Below the pieces are notes generated by a model. It did no database searches, had not been told where the DNA came from, and saw only the letters and a list, made by a program, of their open reading frames with translations. Position numbers and translations under genes: made by a program. From JANQQZ01 sp039187315 (GTDB lineage Bacteria; Planctomycetota; Phycisphaerae; Phycisphaerales; UBA1924): a stretch of DNA of 64,000 nt. Where the stretch lies: positions 29,865 through 93,864 of the forward strand of contig JBCCZQ010000003.1 in the NCBI GenBank assembly GCA_039187315.1. The letters are read 5' to 3'. This document shows, in pieces, positions 8,073-16,860 of the stretch (the first letter of the stretch is position 1; every line of letters starts with the position of its first letter).

Positions 8073-8852
8073 ATGCCCCAACCGATCGCCATCATCCTCG
8101 CCGCCGGCAAGGGCACGCGCATGCGGTCCGACCTGCCCAAGGTCTGTCATCCTGTCGGCGGAAGGCCCATGGTCGCGATCGTCACCGATGCCTGCCTCGC
8201 GGCAGGCTGCGAGCGAGTCGTCGCGGTGGTCGGTTACAAGCAGGAGCTCGTACGCGAGGCCCTCGCCGCCTTTGGCGACCGGGTCGCGTACGCGGTGCAA
8301 GAAGAGCAGCTCGGCACGGGCCACGCGGTCCGCTGCGCCATCCCCGCCTTGCATCACGCGGACCCCGAGACCCCGGTGCTCGTGCTCTGCGGCGACGGAC
8401 CGCTGATTCGGCTCGACACGCTCCGAGCCCTCCTGTCGCGCCACACTGAATCGAACGCCGCGGCGACGCTCGCCACCGCTGTCCTCGACGATGCGTCCGG
8501 GTACGGACGCATCAAGCGCGATGCCGAAGGCCGCTTCGTTGGCATCGTCGAGCAGAAAAACGCCACCGAAGACGAGCTGGCGATCCGTGAGGTGAATCCC
8601 AGCTACTACTGCTTCCGCCTGGGGGACCTCGCCGAGGGGCTCGGCGCGCTAACACGGAACGAGCTGACCGGCGAGGAGTACATCACCGACGTCCCGGCGT
8701 GGCTGCTCGGGCGGGGCGGGACCGTCGAGGTCATCGACGCGGTTCCCTCCGAGGATGTGCTGAGCATCAACACACCGGAGCAGCTCGCCGAGGTCGACAC
8801 GATTTTTCGGGCACGCATCGGCGACCCGAGCACCGCAGGAGGGCAGCCCTGA
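8073..8852 (+). CDS. glmU: UDP-N-acetylglucosamine pyrophosphorylase domain protein (GlmU N-terminal type)
   Basis: A nucleotidyltransferase that should join UTP and GlcNAc-1-phosphate to UDP-GlcNAc, the precursor of peptidoglycan and LPS. The signature LAAGKGTRMRSDLPKV sits at the N-terminus, followed by EQLGTGHAV, LCGDGPLI, SGYGRI, EQKNATEDE and the EVNPSYYCF and NELTGEEYITD blocks. The ATG at 8073 places the signature at residues 8-23; the frame extends upstream through tRNA-Gln but that part is not family-like. At 259 residues only the uridylyltransferase half is present. The left-handed beta-helix acetyltransferase half of bifunctional GlmU is absent, so acetylation must be done by another protein. 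The stop overlaps the prs start as TGATG. Confidence 0.85.
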   Translation: MPQPIAIILAAGKGTRMRSDLPKVCHPVGGRPMVAIVTDACLAAGCERVVAVVGYKQELVREALAAFGDRVAYAVQEEQLGTGHAVRCAIPALHHADPETPVLVLCGDGPLIRLDTLRALLSRHTESNAAATLATAVLDDASGYGRIKRDAEGRFVGIVEQKNATEDELAIREVNPSYYCFRLGDLAEGLGALTRNELTGEEYITDVPAWLLGRGGTVEVIDAVPSEDVLSINTPEQLAEVDTIFRARIGDPSTAGGQP

Positions 8853-9835
8853 TGGCCAGCTACGACGCGGACAGGATGAAGATCTTTGCAGGCCTCCACC
8901 ACAAGGAGCTCGCCGCCAAGATGTGCGAGCGCCTGCGGCTGCCCCTTGCCGACGCCAAGACGCACGCCTTCCCGGACGGCGAGCTGCTCGTCAAGGTCGA
9001 CGAGGATGTCCGCGGCCGCGACTGCTTCGTCGTCATCTCCACATGCACACCCGTCAACGACAACCTGATCGAGATGCTGATCTTCCTGGACTGCCTCCGC
9101 CGGGCGAGCGCCAAGACCGTCACGCTCGTGCTGCCCTACTTCGGCTACGGCCGGCAGGACCGCAAGAGCGAAGGGCGTGTCCCGATCACCGCCAAGCTCG
9201 TCGCGAACCTGATCACCGCCGGCAAGGCCGACCGGGTCATCGCGATCGACCTCCACGCCGCACAGATCCAGGGCTTCTTCGACCTGCCGGTCGATCACCT
9301 CTCGGCCACACCGGTCTTCCACGAATATTTCGGCTCGATCCGCGACGATCTCGGCGACCTCTGTCTCGTCTCGCCCGACGTCGGCAACGTCAAGGTAGCC
9401 GAGGGCTTTGCCAACCTGCTCCACGGCGATCTGGCCATCATCAACAAGCGCCGCCTCTCAGGCACCGAGGTGGTGACGGATCACATCATCGGCGATGTCG
9501 CAGGCAAGACCGTGCTTATGGTTGACGACATGATCTCGACAGCCGGCACGATCTGCGAGGCCGCAGAGCTTGTCATGGAAAACGGTGCGACCGGCGTGAT
9601 CGCCGCGGCCACCCACGGCCTGCTGGTCGGCAAGGCCTGCGAACGGCTCGCCGACAGCCCGATCAGCAAGATCGTGGTCACCAACACGATCCCACAGGAC
9701 CGCAACCGCGAGCGGCTCGGCGAAATGCTCGTAGAGCTGAACGTCGGCAACCTGCTCGGCGATGCGATCTACCGAGTCCATCACAACGAATCCGTCAGCG
9801 CCCTCTTCCGGAGCACCGCGGGCCTGAAGCGCTAA
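8852..9835 (+). CDS. prs: Ribose-phosphate pyrophosphokinase (PRPP synthetase)
   Basis: Makes phosphoribosyl pyrophosphate from ribose-5-phosphate and ATP for purine, pyrimidine, His and Trp synthesis. The product is 327 residues, normal for class I. Family blocks: DGELLVKVDEDVRGRD, PYFGYGRQDRK (ATP site), VIAIDLHAAQIQGFFD, and the PRPP loop VLMVDDMISTAGT. The ATG at 8852 overlaps the stop of the glmU-like gene; a second ATG at 8876 (MKIFAG) is also possible and closer to the usual N-terminus. The glmU-prs-rplY-pth order is common in bacteria. Confidence 0.96.
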   Translation: MASYDADRMKIFAGLHHKELAAKMCERLRLPLADAKTHAFPDGELLVKVDEDVRGRDCFVVISTCTPVNDNLIEMLIFLDCLRRASAKTVTLVLPYFGYGRQDRKSEGRVPITAKLVANLITAGKADRVIAIDLHAAQIQGFFDLPVDHLSATPVFHEYFGSIRDDLGDLCLVSPDVGNVKVAEGFANLLHGDLAIINKRRLSGTEVVTDHIIGDVAGKTVLMVDDMISTAGTICEAAELVMENGATGVIAAATHGLLVGKACERLADSPISKIVVTNTIPQDRNRERLGEMLVELNVGNLLGDAIYRVHHNESVSALFRSTAGLKR

Positions 9836-9878
9836 CCGAAACAAACACACCCAAGCGAACACGCACGAGGAACAAGCC

Positions 9879-10520
9879 ATGCACGAGAACGCACCAGTCA
9901 TCAAGGCCGAACGCCGCGAACGCACCGGCTCTCGCTACGCACGCCGACTCCGCGATGCCGGGCGTCTGCCCGTCGTCGTCTACGGACACGGGCAGCAGCC
10001 GGCCCACGTGAGTGTCGACGCCAAGACCACGATCCGTGCGATCCACGACGGCGAGCGCGTCTTCAAGATCGACCTCGATGGCTCGCAGGACATCGTCTTG
10101 CTCCGCGATGTCCAGTTCGACTACCTCGGCGACGGCATTGTCCACGCCGACCTCTCACGCGTCTCGCTCGATGAGGTGACCCACGCGAACGTCCGCGTCA
10201 AGCTCGTCGGCGACGCCGTAGGCCTGAAGGAGGCGGGGACCACGCTTGTGCACCCGCACGATGAGCTCAGCGTCGAGTGCAAGCTCCGTGACCTGCCCGA
10301 CGAGATCGAGGTCGACATCGCGCACCTCGAATCCGGAGACTCGATCACTGCCGGCGAGGTCCAACTCCCCGCCGGGGTAAAGCTGCTGTCCGATGCCAGC
10401 ACGGTGCTCGCCACTATCGCAGCCGCGATGAAGGCCGCCCCGACCGCCGAGGAGGAGACCGTTGGCGGCGATGCGCAGCCAGAGGTTATCGAGAAGAAGA
10501 AAGAAGAGAGCGAGGGCTGA
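9879..10520 (+). CDS. rplY: 50S ribosomal protein L25, long Ctc-type
   Basis: Binds 5S rRNA in the large ribosomal subunit. The 213-residue protein is the longer Ctc/TL5 form: an N-terminal L25 barrel (AERRERTGSRYARRLRDAG, LPVVVYGHG) and a C-terminal beta domain (VHPHDELSVECKLRDLPDEIEVD). It ends in a charged tail rich in Glu and Lys. An AGGAA ribosome site lies 7-11 bases before the ATG. The 43-base spacer after prs is A/C-rich and nearly free of G, so it should be unstructured. pth follows after seven bases. Confidence 0.95.
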   Translation: MHENAPVIKAERRERTGSRYARRLRDAGRLPVVVYGHGQQPAHVSVDAKTTIRAIHDGERVFKIDLDGSQDIVLLRDVQFDYLGDGIVHADLSRVSLDEVTHANVRVKLVGDAVGLKEAGTTLVHPHDELSVECKLRDLPDEIEVDIAHLESGDSITAGEVQLPAGVKLLSDASTVLATIAAAMKAAPTAEEETVGGDAQPEVIEKKKEESEG

Positions 10521-10527
10521 CTGCGGC

Positions 10528-11220
10528 ATGAAGCTCATCGTTGGGTTAGGCAACCCGGGCCTCGAGTACGCCAAGACCCGGCACAACGCCGGGTTTATGG
10601 CGGCCGATCGCCTCGCCGAACGCCACGCACGCGGGCAGATCGCCAAGAGCAAGTTCCACGCATCGATCCTCGACGCCACGATCGCCGACGAGAAATTCCT
10701 CCTGATGAAACCGACGACGTACATGAACCGCTCCGGGCAGGCGATCGCCGAGGCCGTCCGCTTTTACAAGCTGACACCGGCCAGCGATCTGCTCGTGCTT
10801 GTAGACGATGCCGCAATCGATGTCGGCACGGTCCGTGTCCGTGCTAGCGGGGGCGCGGGCGGGCAGAACGGGCTGGCGGATATCCAGCAGAAGCTCGGGA
10901 CCGCCGACTACCCGCGTCTGCGCATCGGCATCGGGCCCAGGCCCTCGTTCATGACGCTCCACGATTTCGTTCTCGGCCGTTTTTCAGAAGACGATGCCGG
11001 GCCGCTGGACACCGCACTGACCAAGGCGGCCGATGCCGCGGAGCTGTTTGTCGCGCAGGGCGTCGACACCGCCATGAACCGCTTCAACACCCGCCCACCG
11101 AAGCCGCCCAAGCCAGAACCCGCAACGCAGCCGTCCGATGAGACGGTGGTGCCGCCGAAGCCGCAGCCAACACACGAACAGATCCACAAGAACGAACACG
11201 ACCAAGGGGAATCAGCATGA
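10528..11220 (+). CDS. pth: Peptidyl-tRNA hydrolase with Pro-rich C-terminal tail
   Basis: Releases tRNA from prematurely dropped peptidyl-tRNAs. The N-terminus MKLIVGLGNPGLEYAKTRHN fixes the ATG at 10528 and carries the catalytic His and substrate-binding Asn. KPTTYMNRSGQA, LLVLVDDAAIDVG, GGAGGQNGLADI and PRLRIGIGP follow. The family core ends near residue 190. About 40 further residues are Pro-, Glu- and Lys-rich (RPPKPPKPEPATQPSDE) and unlike the usual end. The position in the alignment where DDLDL-type residues normally sit reads DDAAIDVG, a mild divergence. The stop overlaps rpsF by ATGA. Confidence 0.94.
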   Translation: MKLIVGLGNPGLEYAKTRHNAGFMAADRLAERHARGQIAKSKFHASILDATIADEKFLLMKPTTYMNRSGQAIAEAVRFYKLTPASDLLVLVDDAAIDVGTVRVRASGGAGGQNGLADIQQKLGTADYPRLRIGIGPRPSFMTLHDFVLGRFSEDDAGPLDTALTKAADAAELFVAQGVDTAMNRFNTRPPKPPKPEPATQPSDETVVPPKPQPTHEQIHKNEHDQGESA

Positions 11221-11801
11221 CCGATACCGCGACCGAAACACGCCTGGGAATCTACGAGGCGATGTTCCTGATCAGCCAGTCCGAGGCGGCCGACCTCGGC
11301 GGCGTTGTCGAGCACATCCACAGCCTGTTCGAGCGTGCCGGCGCGACCGTGCTTGCCATGCAGAAGTGGGACGAACGCCGGCTCGCCTACGAGATCAACA
11401 AGCAGAAGCGCGGCGTCTACCTGCTCTGCTACTTCCAGGCCGAGACGCCCTCGCTCGCCGGCTTCGAGCGAGACTGCAACCTCTCTGAGCGGATCATGCG
11501 CGTGCTCGTGACCAAGGCCGACCACCTGACCGAAGAAGAGATCGCCTCGGCCGACGGACGCGAAGAACTCGCGATCGAGTCAAAGATGCGCGCCGAGCGT
11601 GCCGCCGAACGCGCCGAAGCCGGCGCCGCAGCCTCGGTCTCTCTCGGCGCCCCAGTCGCCAAGCAGGAAGAGCCCCAGCCTGAAGCCCAGCCCGACGAAA
11701 CCCAGCCCGCAACCCAGCCCGGAGTCGAGCCCGAAGCCACGACGGCGCCAGAAGCCGGTGCCGAGCCGGCCGGCCAGCCCGAGGATGCGCCGTCGGGCTG
11801 A
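11217..11801 (+). CDS. rpsF: 30S ribosomal protein S6 with long acidic tail
   Basis: S6 is a primary binder of the central domain of 16S rRNA, normally together with S18. The S6 fold covers roughly residues 8-105 (YEAMFLISQSEAADLGG, KWDERRLAYEINKQKRGVY, LSERIMRVLVTKAD). About 90 more residues follow: an Ala/Glu/Arg helix and then a Pro/Gln/Glu repeat-like tail with many QP steps (EPQPEAQPDETQPATQP). AAGGGG lies about seven bases ahead of the ATG and the start overlaps the pth stop. No rpsR is present next to it, unlike the usual rpsF-rpsR arrangement. Confidence 0.93.
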   Translation: MTDTATETRLGIYEAMFLISQSEAADLGGVVEHIHSLFERAGATVLAMQKWDERRLAYEINKQKRGVYLLCYFQAETPSLAGFERDCNLSERIMRVLVTKADHLTEEEIASADGREELAIESKMRAERAAERAEAGAAASVSLGAPVAKQEEPQPEAQPDETQPATQPGVEPEATTAPEAGAEPAGQPEDAPSG

Positions 11802-11890
11802 ACGGTTCTCGAATCAGAATCGACCTACCGTATTCCGAACGATAGACTGCACGAACGTGGCACACGCCCCGTTCACGGGAGGGATCACAC

Positions 11891-12349
11891 ATGGCCAACT
11901 TCAACAAAGTCTTCCTGCTCGGCAACCTGACCCGAGATATCGAGCTCAGGCACACCTCCGGCAACCAGGCCGTCGCCAACTTCGGCCTGGCCATCAACCG
12001 CCGCTACCGGACCTCGTCCGGCGAAGACCGCGAGGAAACCACCTACGTCGACTGCGAGTCCTGGGGACGTCAGGCCGAGGTCATGGCCCAGTACCTGAGC
12101 AAGGGTCGGCCCGTCTTCATCGAGGGCCGGCTGAAGCTCGATACATGGCAGGATAAGAACGACGGCTCCAACCGCTCCAAGCTCCGCATCGTCGTCGAGA
12201 ACTTCCAGTTCATCGATTCGGGTGGCGGCGGCGGTGGTGGTGGCGCCGGCGGCGGACGCGGCGGACAGCGTCAGCCCGCCCGCTCGGCTCCGCAGAACGA
12301 CGGCGGCGGCTACGGCGAGCCGATCGATGCCGACGACATCCCGTTCTGA
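11891..12349 (+). CDS. ssb: Single-stranded DNA-binding protein
   Basis: Coats single-stranded DNA in replication and repair. The OB fold is clear: MANFNKVFLLGNLTRDIELR, VANFGLAINRRYR, ETTYVDCESWGRQAEVMAQYL, VFIEGRLKLDTWQDK. A Gly-rich linker (around residues 113-135) leads to the acidic tip DADDIPF, which recruits partner proteins. The 152-residue length is normal. A strong GGGAGG ribosome site lies about nine bases before the ATG. It sits between rpsF and rplI, a common bacterial arrangement. A weak hairpin with a short T-run (CCGCC 12372-12376, GGCGG 12388-12392, then TTT) follows the stop. Confidence 0.97.
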   Translation: MANFNKVFLLGNLTRDIELRHTSGNQAVANFGLAINRRYRTSSGEDREETTYVDCESWGRQAEVMAQYLSKGRPVFIEGRLKLDTWQDKNDGSNRSKLRIVVENFQFIDSGGGGGGGGAGGGRGGQRQPARSAPQNDGGGYGEPIDADDIPF

Positions 12350-12414
12350 ACGACCTAGCATCATCCTCATGCCGCCGGGCTGACATCGGCGGTTTCCACG
12401 ATCACCCCGTTGGG

Positions 12415-12433
12415 GCGGCGAGGACCTCGCCGC
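12415..12433. promoter_or_regulatory. Perfect 9-base inverted repeat in the rplI leader
   Basis: GCGGCGAGG (12415-12423) and CCTCGCCGC (12425-12433) form perfect arms around a single A, 51 bases before the rplI start. As DNA it is a near-perfect palindrome; as RNA the inner pairs must open to form a loop. It follows the weak hairpin after ssb. It could be an operator, a leader structure that sets rplI expression, or part of a terminator between ssb and rplI. No T-run follows. Confidence 0.4.
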
Positions 12434-12484
12434 TCCTCAACCCCGTCGGCGATGCCGCGCGGGGAACAGCGAGGAGGCGCCACC

Positions 12485-13090
12485 ATGGCCCGCACCATCA
12501 AGCTGCTGCTCGTCGAGAACGTCGATAGCCTCGGCATCGTCGGCGACATCGTCAACGTTCGAGCCGGCTACGCCCGGAACTACCTTCTGCCCTTCGGTTA
12601 CGCCACAGAGCCCAGCGATGAGCTGATCACACAGCTCGCCGACAAGCGTAAGACCGCCGAGGAAGAGCAGCGCAAGCTCCGCGTCCATCGCGAGGCGCTC
12701 GTCAAGAAGCTCGAGGGCGTCGAGATCACCATGGAACGCTCCTGCAATGATCAGGGCCTCCTCTACGGCTCGGTCACGCAGCAGGACATCGCCGCGGCCC
12801 TCGATTCACTCGGCTTCGGCGTCAAGCCGCGCGAGGTCCGCCTGCCGCAGGTCATCAAGCGTCTCGGCCAGTTCGAGGTGACCGTCAAGCTCGCCACGGA
12901 TCTTGAGGAACATATCCAGGTGCACGTCGCCCCGGACCGCGAGCTCGACCTCGACGACCGCGAGGAGATGGAGTTCGATAACGAGGGCAACCTCATCGAG
13001 AAGCCCACGGAACCGGCCGCCTCAGCCGCTGACTCCGCCAAGCAGAGTGCAGAGGCTCAACCCGAAACACCGGCCGACGCCACGGCGTAA
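12485..13090 (+). CDS. rplI: 50S ribosomal protein L9
   Basis: Large-subunit protein with two globular ends joined by a long helix. The N-terminal signature is visible (VDSLGIVGDIVNVRAGYARNYL), then the connecting helix (DKRKTAEEEQRKLRVHREAL) and the C-terminal domain (LLYGSVTQQDIAAAL, REVRLPQVIKRLGQ). GAGGAGG stands about eight bases before the ATG at 12485, which selects this start over the longer frame. About 45 residues beyond the domain form an Ala/Glu/Pro tail (EPAASAADSAKQSAEAQP). The next gene downstream is on the opposite strand. Confidence 0.95.
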   Translation: MARTIKLLLVENVDSLGIVGDIVNVRAGYARNYLLPFGYATEPSDELITQLADKRKTAEEEQRKLRVHREALVKKLEGVEITMERSCNDQGLLYGSVTQQDIAAALDSLGFGVKPREVRLPQVIKRLGQFEVTVKLATDLEEHIQVHVAPDRELDLDDREEMEFDNEGNLIEKPTEPAASAADSAKQSAEAQPETPADATA

Positions 13091-13195
13091 CACTCGCACG
13101 CCGGTGCCCTCCAGGTGCATGCCTGTGCACGCCGGCCTGACGTAGTGACAACACAGACAGACGCGAACCGTCCCCGGCCGATGCTGCCGTGTGGA

Positions 13196-14947
13196 TCACC
13201 GGATGCGTGGGCGCTCGATCTGGATCGGGGGGTCATAGCTCGTTACCACGATCTGGCCGACCGCGAAGTGCTCGATCGCTACGCCGACGCTGGTCCGGAA
13301 CAGCAGGATGAGCGTCTGATCGTCGCGGGTGCGGCTCAGCGAGGGCGCTTCGGTCATCGCGCTGAGCGGCCTCGCCGGGTCGTACCGCAGGCGGATGACG
13401 TCCTGGTCCTCGTAGATGAACCCGATCGCCTGGTAGCTCTGGCCCTGAGCATCGATCAGCTGAGGCGGGTTCGAGAGGTTGATTTCGACGGCGGCCTGCC
13501 CGAACAGGCTGCTCGGGATCGCACTCGGATCGCCGGTCACGGTGAGCTGCACGATGTTCTGGTCGGTGGTGACTGCGAACTCTTCAACGCGGAGTTCCCG
13601 GGGCAGCCCGCGTGTTCCGAGATCATTTGATCCAAACGTCTCTTCACCGCCCACGATCTTGTTGTCATCGTTGGTCTGGATGCCACGCGTCGCGCCCTTT
13701 TGCAGCCCATAATTCCTCGGGATCCGTATCTGAGCGTTAAAGCCCGCCGCGTTGCCCGATCGATTGTCCAGCTCGGCGACCACCCGGAAGGCAGTGTTCA
13801 GGTCTGCGACGCGCGTGCCGCCGGTCAGCTGCCCCGCCCGGATCGCCGCATCGCGCGCGTTCGCGTTCGGGAAGCTTGTTTCGGGTGCGCTCTCGATGAC
13901 GTGCCGGATGTTCTTGACATACAGCGCGATCGGCGTCGCATCACGAGCGACCGGGAACTCGAACGCCATCGTCGATTCCGAAGCGCCGCCCACCGAACCG
14001 ATGTGGTCGCCCGGGGTCGCGTAGCGGAACCGGCCGTAGACACCCGAGCCCGCGCGGGACTCGGCCGTCACCGCGATCGGGAAGATCGTCGCACGCTCGC
14101 CACGCTCCGTCTCCGTGACGAGCCTGATCTGCCCCTTGCTCGCAACAACCTTCCCGAAATCCTCATTCGCTCCTGCGTTGAACTTCACCACGTACCCGAC
14201 GCTCTTGGCGTTCGAGACGGGGTTGCCGTCCAAGTCGGTGATCGTCTGGGCCTTGGGATCCATGAAGTCGGCGAACGCGTCCTGCTCGACCTCGAACGAG
14301 CCGATCACCTCGAAAGCGTCCGGCGCGAGGGTGTTCCGGTTCTTGCCCTCCCCGCCGCTCATCCGCTGCGCCGCCGCGGCCGTCGCGATATCTGGCACAT
14401 ACCTGGCCAGCGGTGTCGATGTCGACAGCGTGTGCTCAGAGAGGTGGTTGTAGAGCGTGCCCGTTAGGCGATCGACCGGCACCCACAGGTTCGACTGGAA
14501 CTCGATGTTGCCCTGGTTCACCGCGTTGAGCGGCTCGTAGCCCATGAACCGCTGCGGCACACGCAGGAACGCCACCGAGTTGACAAAGATCCCCGCGGTG
14601 ATCAGGCCCGAAACCGCGCCGCAGATGCCGCCGCCGACGTACCCCATGACGTCGTCGGTGGCCATGTTGCTGCGCACGAGGCTGTCCGTGATGACCCGTA
14701 GGACGATCAGCGAGACAACGAACGGCAGCGTCAGCCCGAGGCCCCACGCGCCGTCGCCGATAAACGAGAAGAACCCGTCCGGGGCATTCTCGATCAACAG
14801 GATCGCGACCGTCTCCCAGAGCCCGAAGGCGATCGCGCCGGCCGCGATCACGCAGGCCATGTGCAGAAGCGAGGACAAGAAACCGCGGGCGGACCAGGCG
14901 TAGGCCACACCGAGCATGATCGCGAGGCTGATCAGGTTCATCAGCAT
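13196..14947 (-). CDS. CvpA-like multi-span membrane protein with large extra-membrane domain
   Basis: Function unknown. The first 130 or so residues hold four or five hydrophobic segments (LISLAIMLGVAYAW, MACVIAAGAIAFGLWETV, LGLTLPFVVSLIVLRVI, GAVSGLITAGIFVNSVAF), resembling the colicin V production/CvpA membrane family. The remaining 450 residues are soluble, rich in beta-type sequence with no motif I can name. A GGAGGGAG ribosome site lies just ahead of the ATG at 14947, supporting this start; MNL two codons later is possible. The GspE-like gene ends 54 bases upstream on the same strand, so both may be in one unit with pilT. The family link rests on N-terminal topology alone. Confidence 0.6.
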   Translation of the reverse strand: MLMNLISLAIMLGVAYAWSARGFLSSLLHMACVIAAGAIAFGLWETVAILLIENAPDGFFSFIGDGAWGLGLTLPFVVSLIVLRVITDSLVRSNMATDDVMGYVGGGICGAVSGLITAGIFVNSVAFLRVPQRFMGYEPLNAVNQGNIEFQSNLWVPVDRLTGTLYNHLSEHTLSTSTPLARYVPDIATAAAAQRMSGGEGKNRNTLAPDAFEVIGSFEVEQDAFADFMDPKAQTITDLDGNPVSNAKSVGYVVKFNAGANEDFGKVVASKGQIRLVTETERGERATIFPIAVTAESRAGSGVYGRFRYATPGDHIGSVGGASESTMAFEFPVARDATPIALYVKNIRHVIESAPETSFPNANARDAAIRAGQLTGGTRVADLNTAFRVVAELDNRSGNAAGFNAQIRIPRNYGLQKGATRGIQTNDDNKIVGGEETFGSNDLGTRGLPRELRVEEFAVTTDQNIVQLTVTGDPSAIPSSLFGQAAVEINLSNPPQLIDAQGQSYQAIGFIYEDQDVIRLRYDPARPLSAMTEAPSLSRTRDDQTLILLFRTSVGVAIEHFAVGQIVVTSYDPPIQIERPRIR

Positions 14948-15000
14948 GACTCAACTCCCTCCGACGCACGAGGCGGTCAATCGATCGGCTCCCGCGTGTA

Positions 15001-16731
15001 TCACGATGCTGCGGCCGCCTTCGGCTTCGCCGCCGGCTTGGCCGGTGAGGTCACCCGCGTCACCTCTTCCAGGCTCGTCAGGCCTTCGACCACCCGCCGC
15101 AGGCCCGCCTGCTGGATCGTCGGCAGTTGACGCTTGCGCATCTCGGCACGCAGCCCGTTCCAGTCCTGGGCCGCGATCAGCGAACGCTCGGCGTCCTCGA
15201 TCGGGTAGACCTCGAACAGGCCGATCTGCCCGAAGTACCCCCCGCCGTTGCAGACCGGGCAGACCTCCGGCTTGTTCTTGATCAGCACCTGCCCGCCCTT
15301 CTTGTAAAACTGCTTGACGCGGTCGGGCGGCAGCCCAAGCTTCTTGAGAAGCTCCGGCTTGGGCTGGTACGGCACACGGCAGTTCTGGCAGAGCCGGCGG
15401 CACAGCTTCTGCGCCATCACGCCGCGGAGGGTCCTGGCGACGGTCTCTGCAGAGCCGTGCAGCTTGACGAAGCCCTGGATCGCCTGCATCGCGTTCTCGG
15501 CCCGCAGCCCGAGATAGACCCGCGTGCGGTCGAGGTCGCCGCCGACCACCTCGCGCGCCGTCTCAACATCCGGCAGGTCCGTAACCGTCACAAAGTCCGG
15601 ATCGCGTCGCAGGATCGAACGCACAAGCGTCGAATATTCGCCCTCGCCACGCGGGTCGTACCGGTTCTGGTTCGCGCCCTCGAGGGCCGCCTGCACATCG
15701 GTCTCGACCGTCTGCACGATCGTGGTGTAGGGATCGTGCTGCCCGGTCACGCTGTAGAGCGTGGAGGTCAGGCCCTGGCCGGCCGAGCCCGCAATGAGCA
15801 CCAGCCCCCCCTTGGCCTGCTTGATCGATTCGAAGGCTTCGACCTGAGGCGTGAGCAGGCCGAGCTCTTCGAATGCCCGTGTGACCTGCTTGGCCGGCTC
15901 GAACATCATCGTCAGCCGCGGGCCCGCGCCGCCGCCGATGGTGTCCAGCCGGATCGACTTCGCCCATGCCTCACCCTGCGCCGCGGTGAGCGTGCCCTGC
16001 TGCTTGCGTCGGCGGTCTTGCACGTCGAGCTCGGCGCAGCCCTTCCAGAAATCGATGATCTTCACGGCCGCCTGACCGGCCAGTTTCTCAACGGGCTGCC
16101 GGAGACCATCAACCGTCATCGTGATCGCGTAGTTGCCCTCCTTGTCGGCGGGCATGATGTCGAGCTGCCTTGCCCGACCGCCGATGGCAGCGATGAGAAC
16201 CTCCTCGGACTTCGCCCGGATCTCGTACTCGGGCGTGTCCTTGTCCGGAACGGGCGAGGCCTTCTTGGAAGGGCTCGTGATCACCAACTGGACCGTGCCC
16301 GCCTGCTTGGCCGCGGCCTTGGCCTCGCGGGCTTCCTTCATGCTCGACAGATCGAGCTTGAGCTCGTGCCCCTCAGGCACCCGGTCGTCCTTGTTATGGA
16401 TCGACAGGAAGATCAGGATGTCCGCCGCGAACACCACGAGCATCAGGCCGAGGCCCGCGAACACACCGCCGATCCCGGGCACAGGCAGGATGAACGCGCC
16501 GAGCACCGCAAGCGTACCGACCAGCAGGTGGATGACGTTCCACTGCTTCCGAGGCAGGCTGAAACGGGCCGCGTGCTTGTCGAATACCCGCGAAACGAAC
16601 CATGTCCACGCCACGAGCGGCACCAGAAGCACCACCGGCTTCCACAAGGACACCAGCGTCAGGGCCTGAGCCAGCAACAGATCCATCCAGGGCATCACCA
16701 GCGGTTCCACGGCCAACTCCGGTCCCGGCAT
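15001..16731 (-). CDS. GspE/PilB-family ATPase homologue with eroded nucleotide-binding motifs
   Basis: Homologue of type II secretion/type IV pilus assembly ATPases, probably not an ATPase itself. The ATG at 16731 is chosen because GGGAG precedes it; this gives 576 residues. Two or three membrane segments fill residues 30-110 (VVLLVPLVAWTWFV, LLVGTLAVLGAFILPV, GLMLVVFAADILIF), unusual for a cytoplasmic GspE. The Walker A position reads GSAGQGLTS (315-323), lacking the Lys of GxxGxGK[ST]. The Walker B/GE region reads FVTVTDLPDVETA where intact members have VGEIRDxETA. The C-terminal metal-binding cysteines remain: C444, C448, C451 and CPVC at 491-494, then GGGYFGQIGLFEVY. It may be a structural or regulatory partner of the intact PilT-like ATPase upstream. 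Confidence 0.75.
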   Translation of the reverse strand: MPGPELAVEPLVMPWMDLLLAQALTLVSLWKPVVLLVPLVAWTWFVSRVFDKHAARFSLPRKQWNVIHLLVGTLAVLGAFILPVPGIGGVFAGLGLMLVVFAADILIFLSIHNKDDRVPEGHELKLDLSSMKEAREAKAAAKQAGTVQLVITSPSKKASPVPDKDTPEYEIRAKSEEVLIAAIGGRARQLDIMPADKEGNYAITMTVDGLRQPVEKLAGQAAVKIIDFWKGCAELDVQDRRRKQQGTLTAAQGEAWAKSIRLDTIGGGAGPRLTMMFEPAKQVTRAFEELGLLTPQVEAFESIKQAKGGLVLIAGSAGQGLTSTLYSVTGQHDPYTTIVQTVETDVQAALEGANQNRYDPRGEGEYSTLVRSILRRDPDFVTVTDLPDVETAREVVGGDLDRTRVYLGLRAENAMQAIQGFVKLHGSAETVARTLRGVMAQKLCRRLCQNCRVPYQPKPELLKKLGLPPDRVKQFYKKGGQVLIKNKPEVCPVCNGGGYFGQIGLFEVYPIEDAERSLIAAQDWNGLRAEMRKRQLPTIQQAGLRRVVEGLTSLEEVTRVTSPAKPAAKPKAAAAS

Positions 16732-16860
16732 GCTGCAACTCTCCCGCGGGCCGGAGGCTGGCTCCGGGACCCCTGGCACGGGCGGAAGCCCGCTGCGTGG
16801 CGATGGTAGCGGCATCTGTACGCCCGCGTCCGCGATCGCGGGGTAGCCTTCCAGGGCCCG

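Noticed and set aside
13115..14467. Plus-strand open frames opposite the CvpA-like gene
   Set aside because: They lack ribosome sites and domains, and the minus-strand gene has a strong ribosome site and membrane segments.
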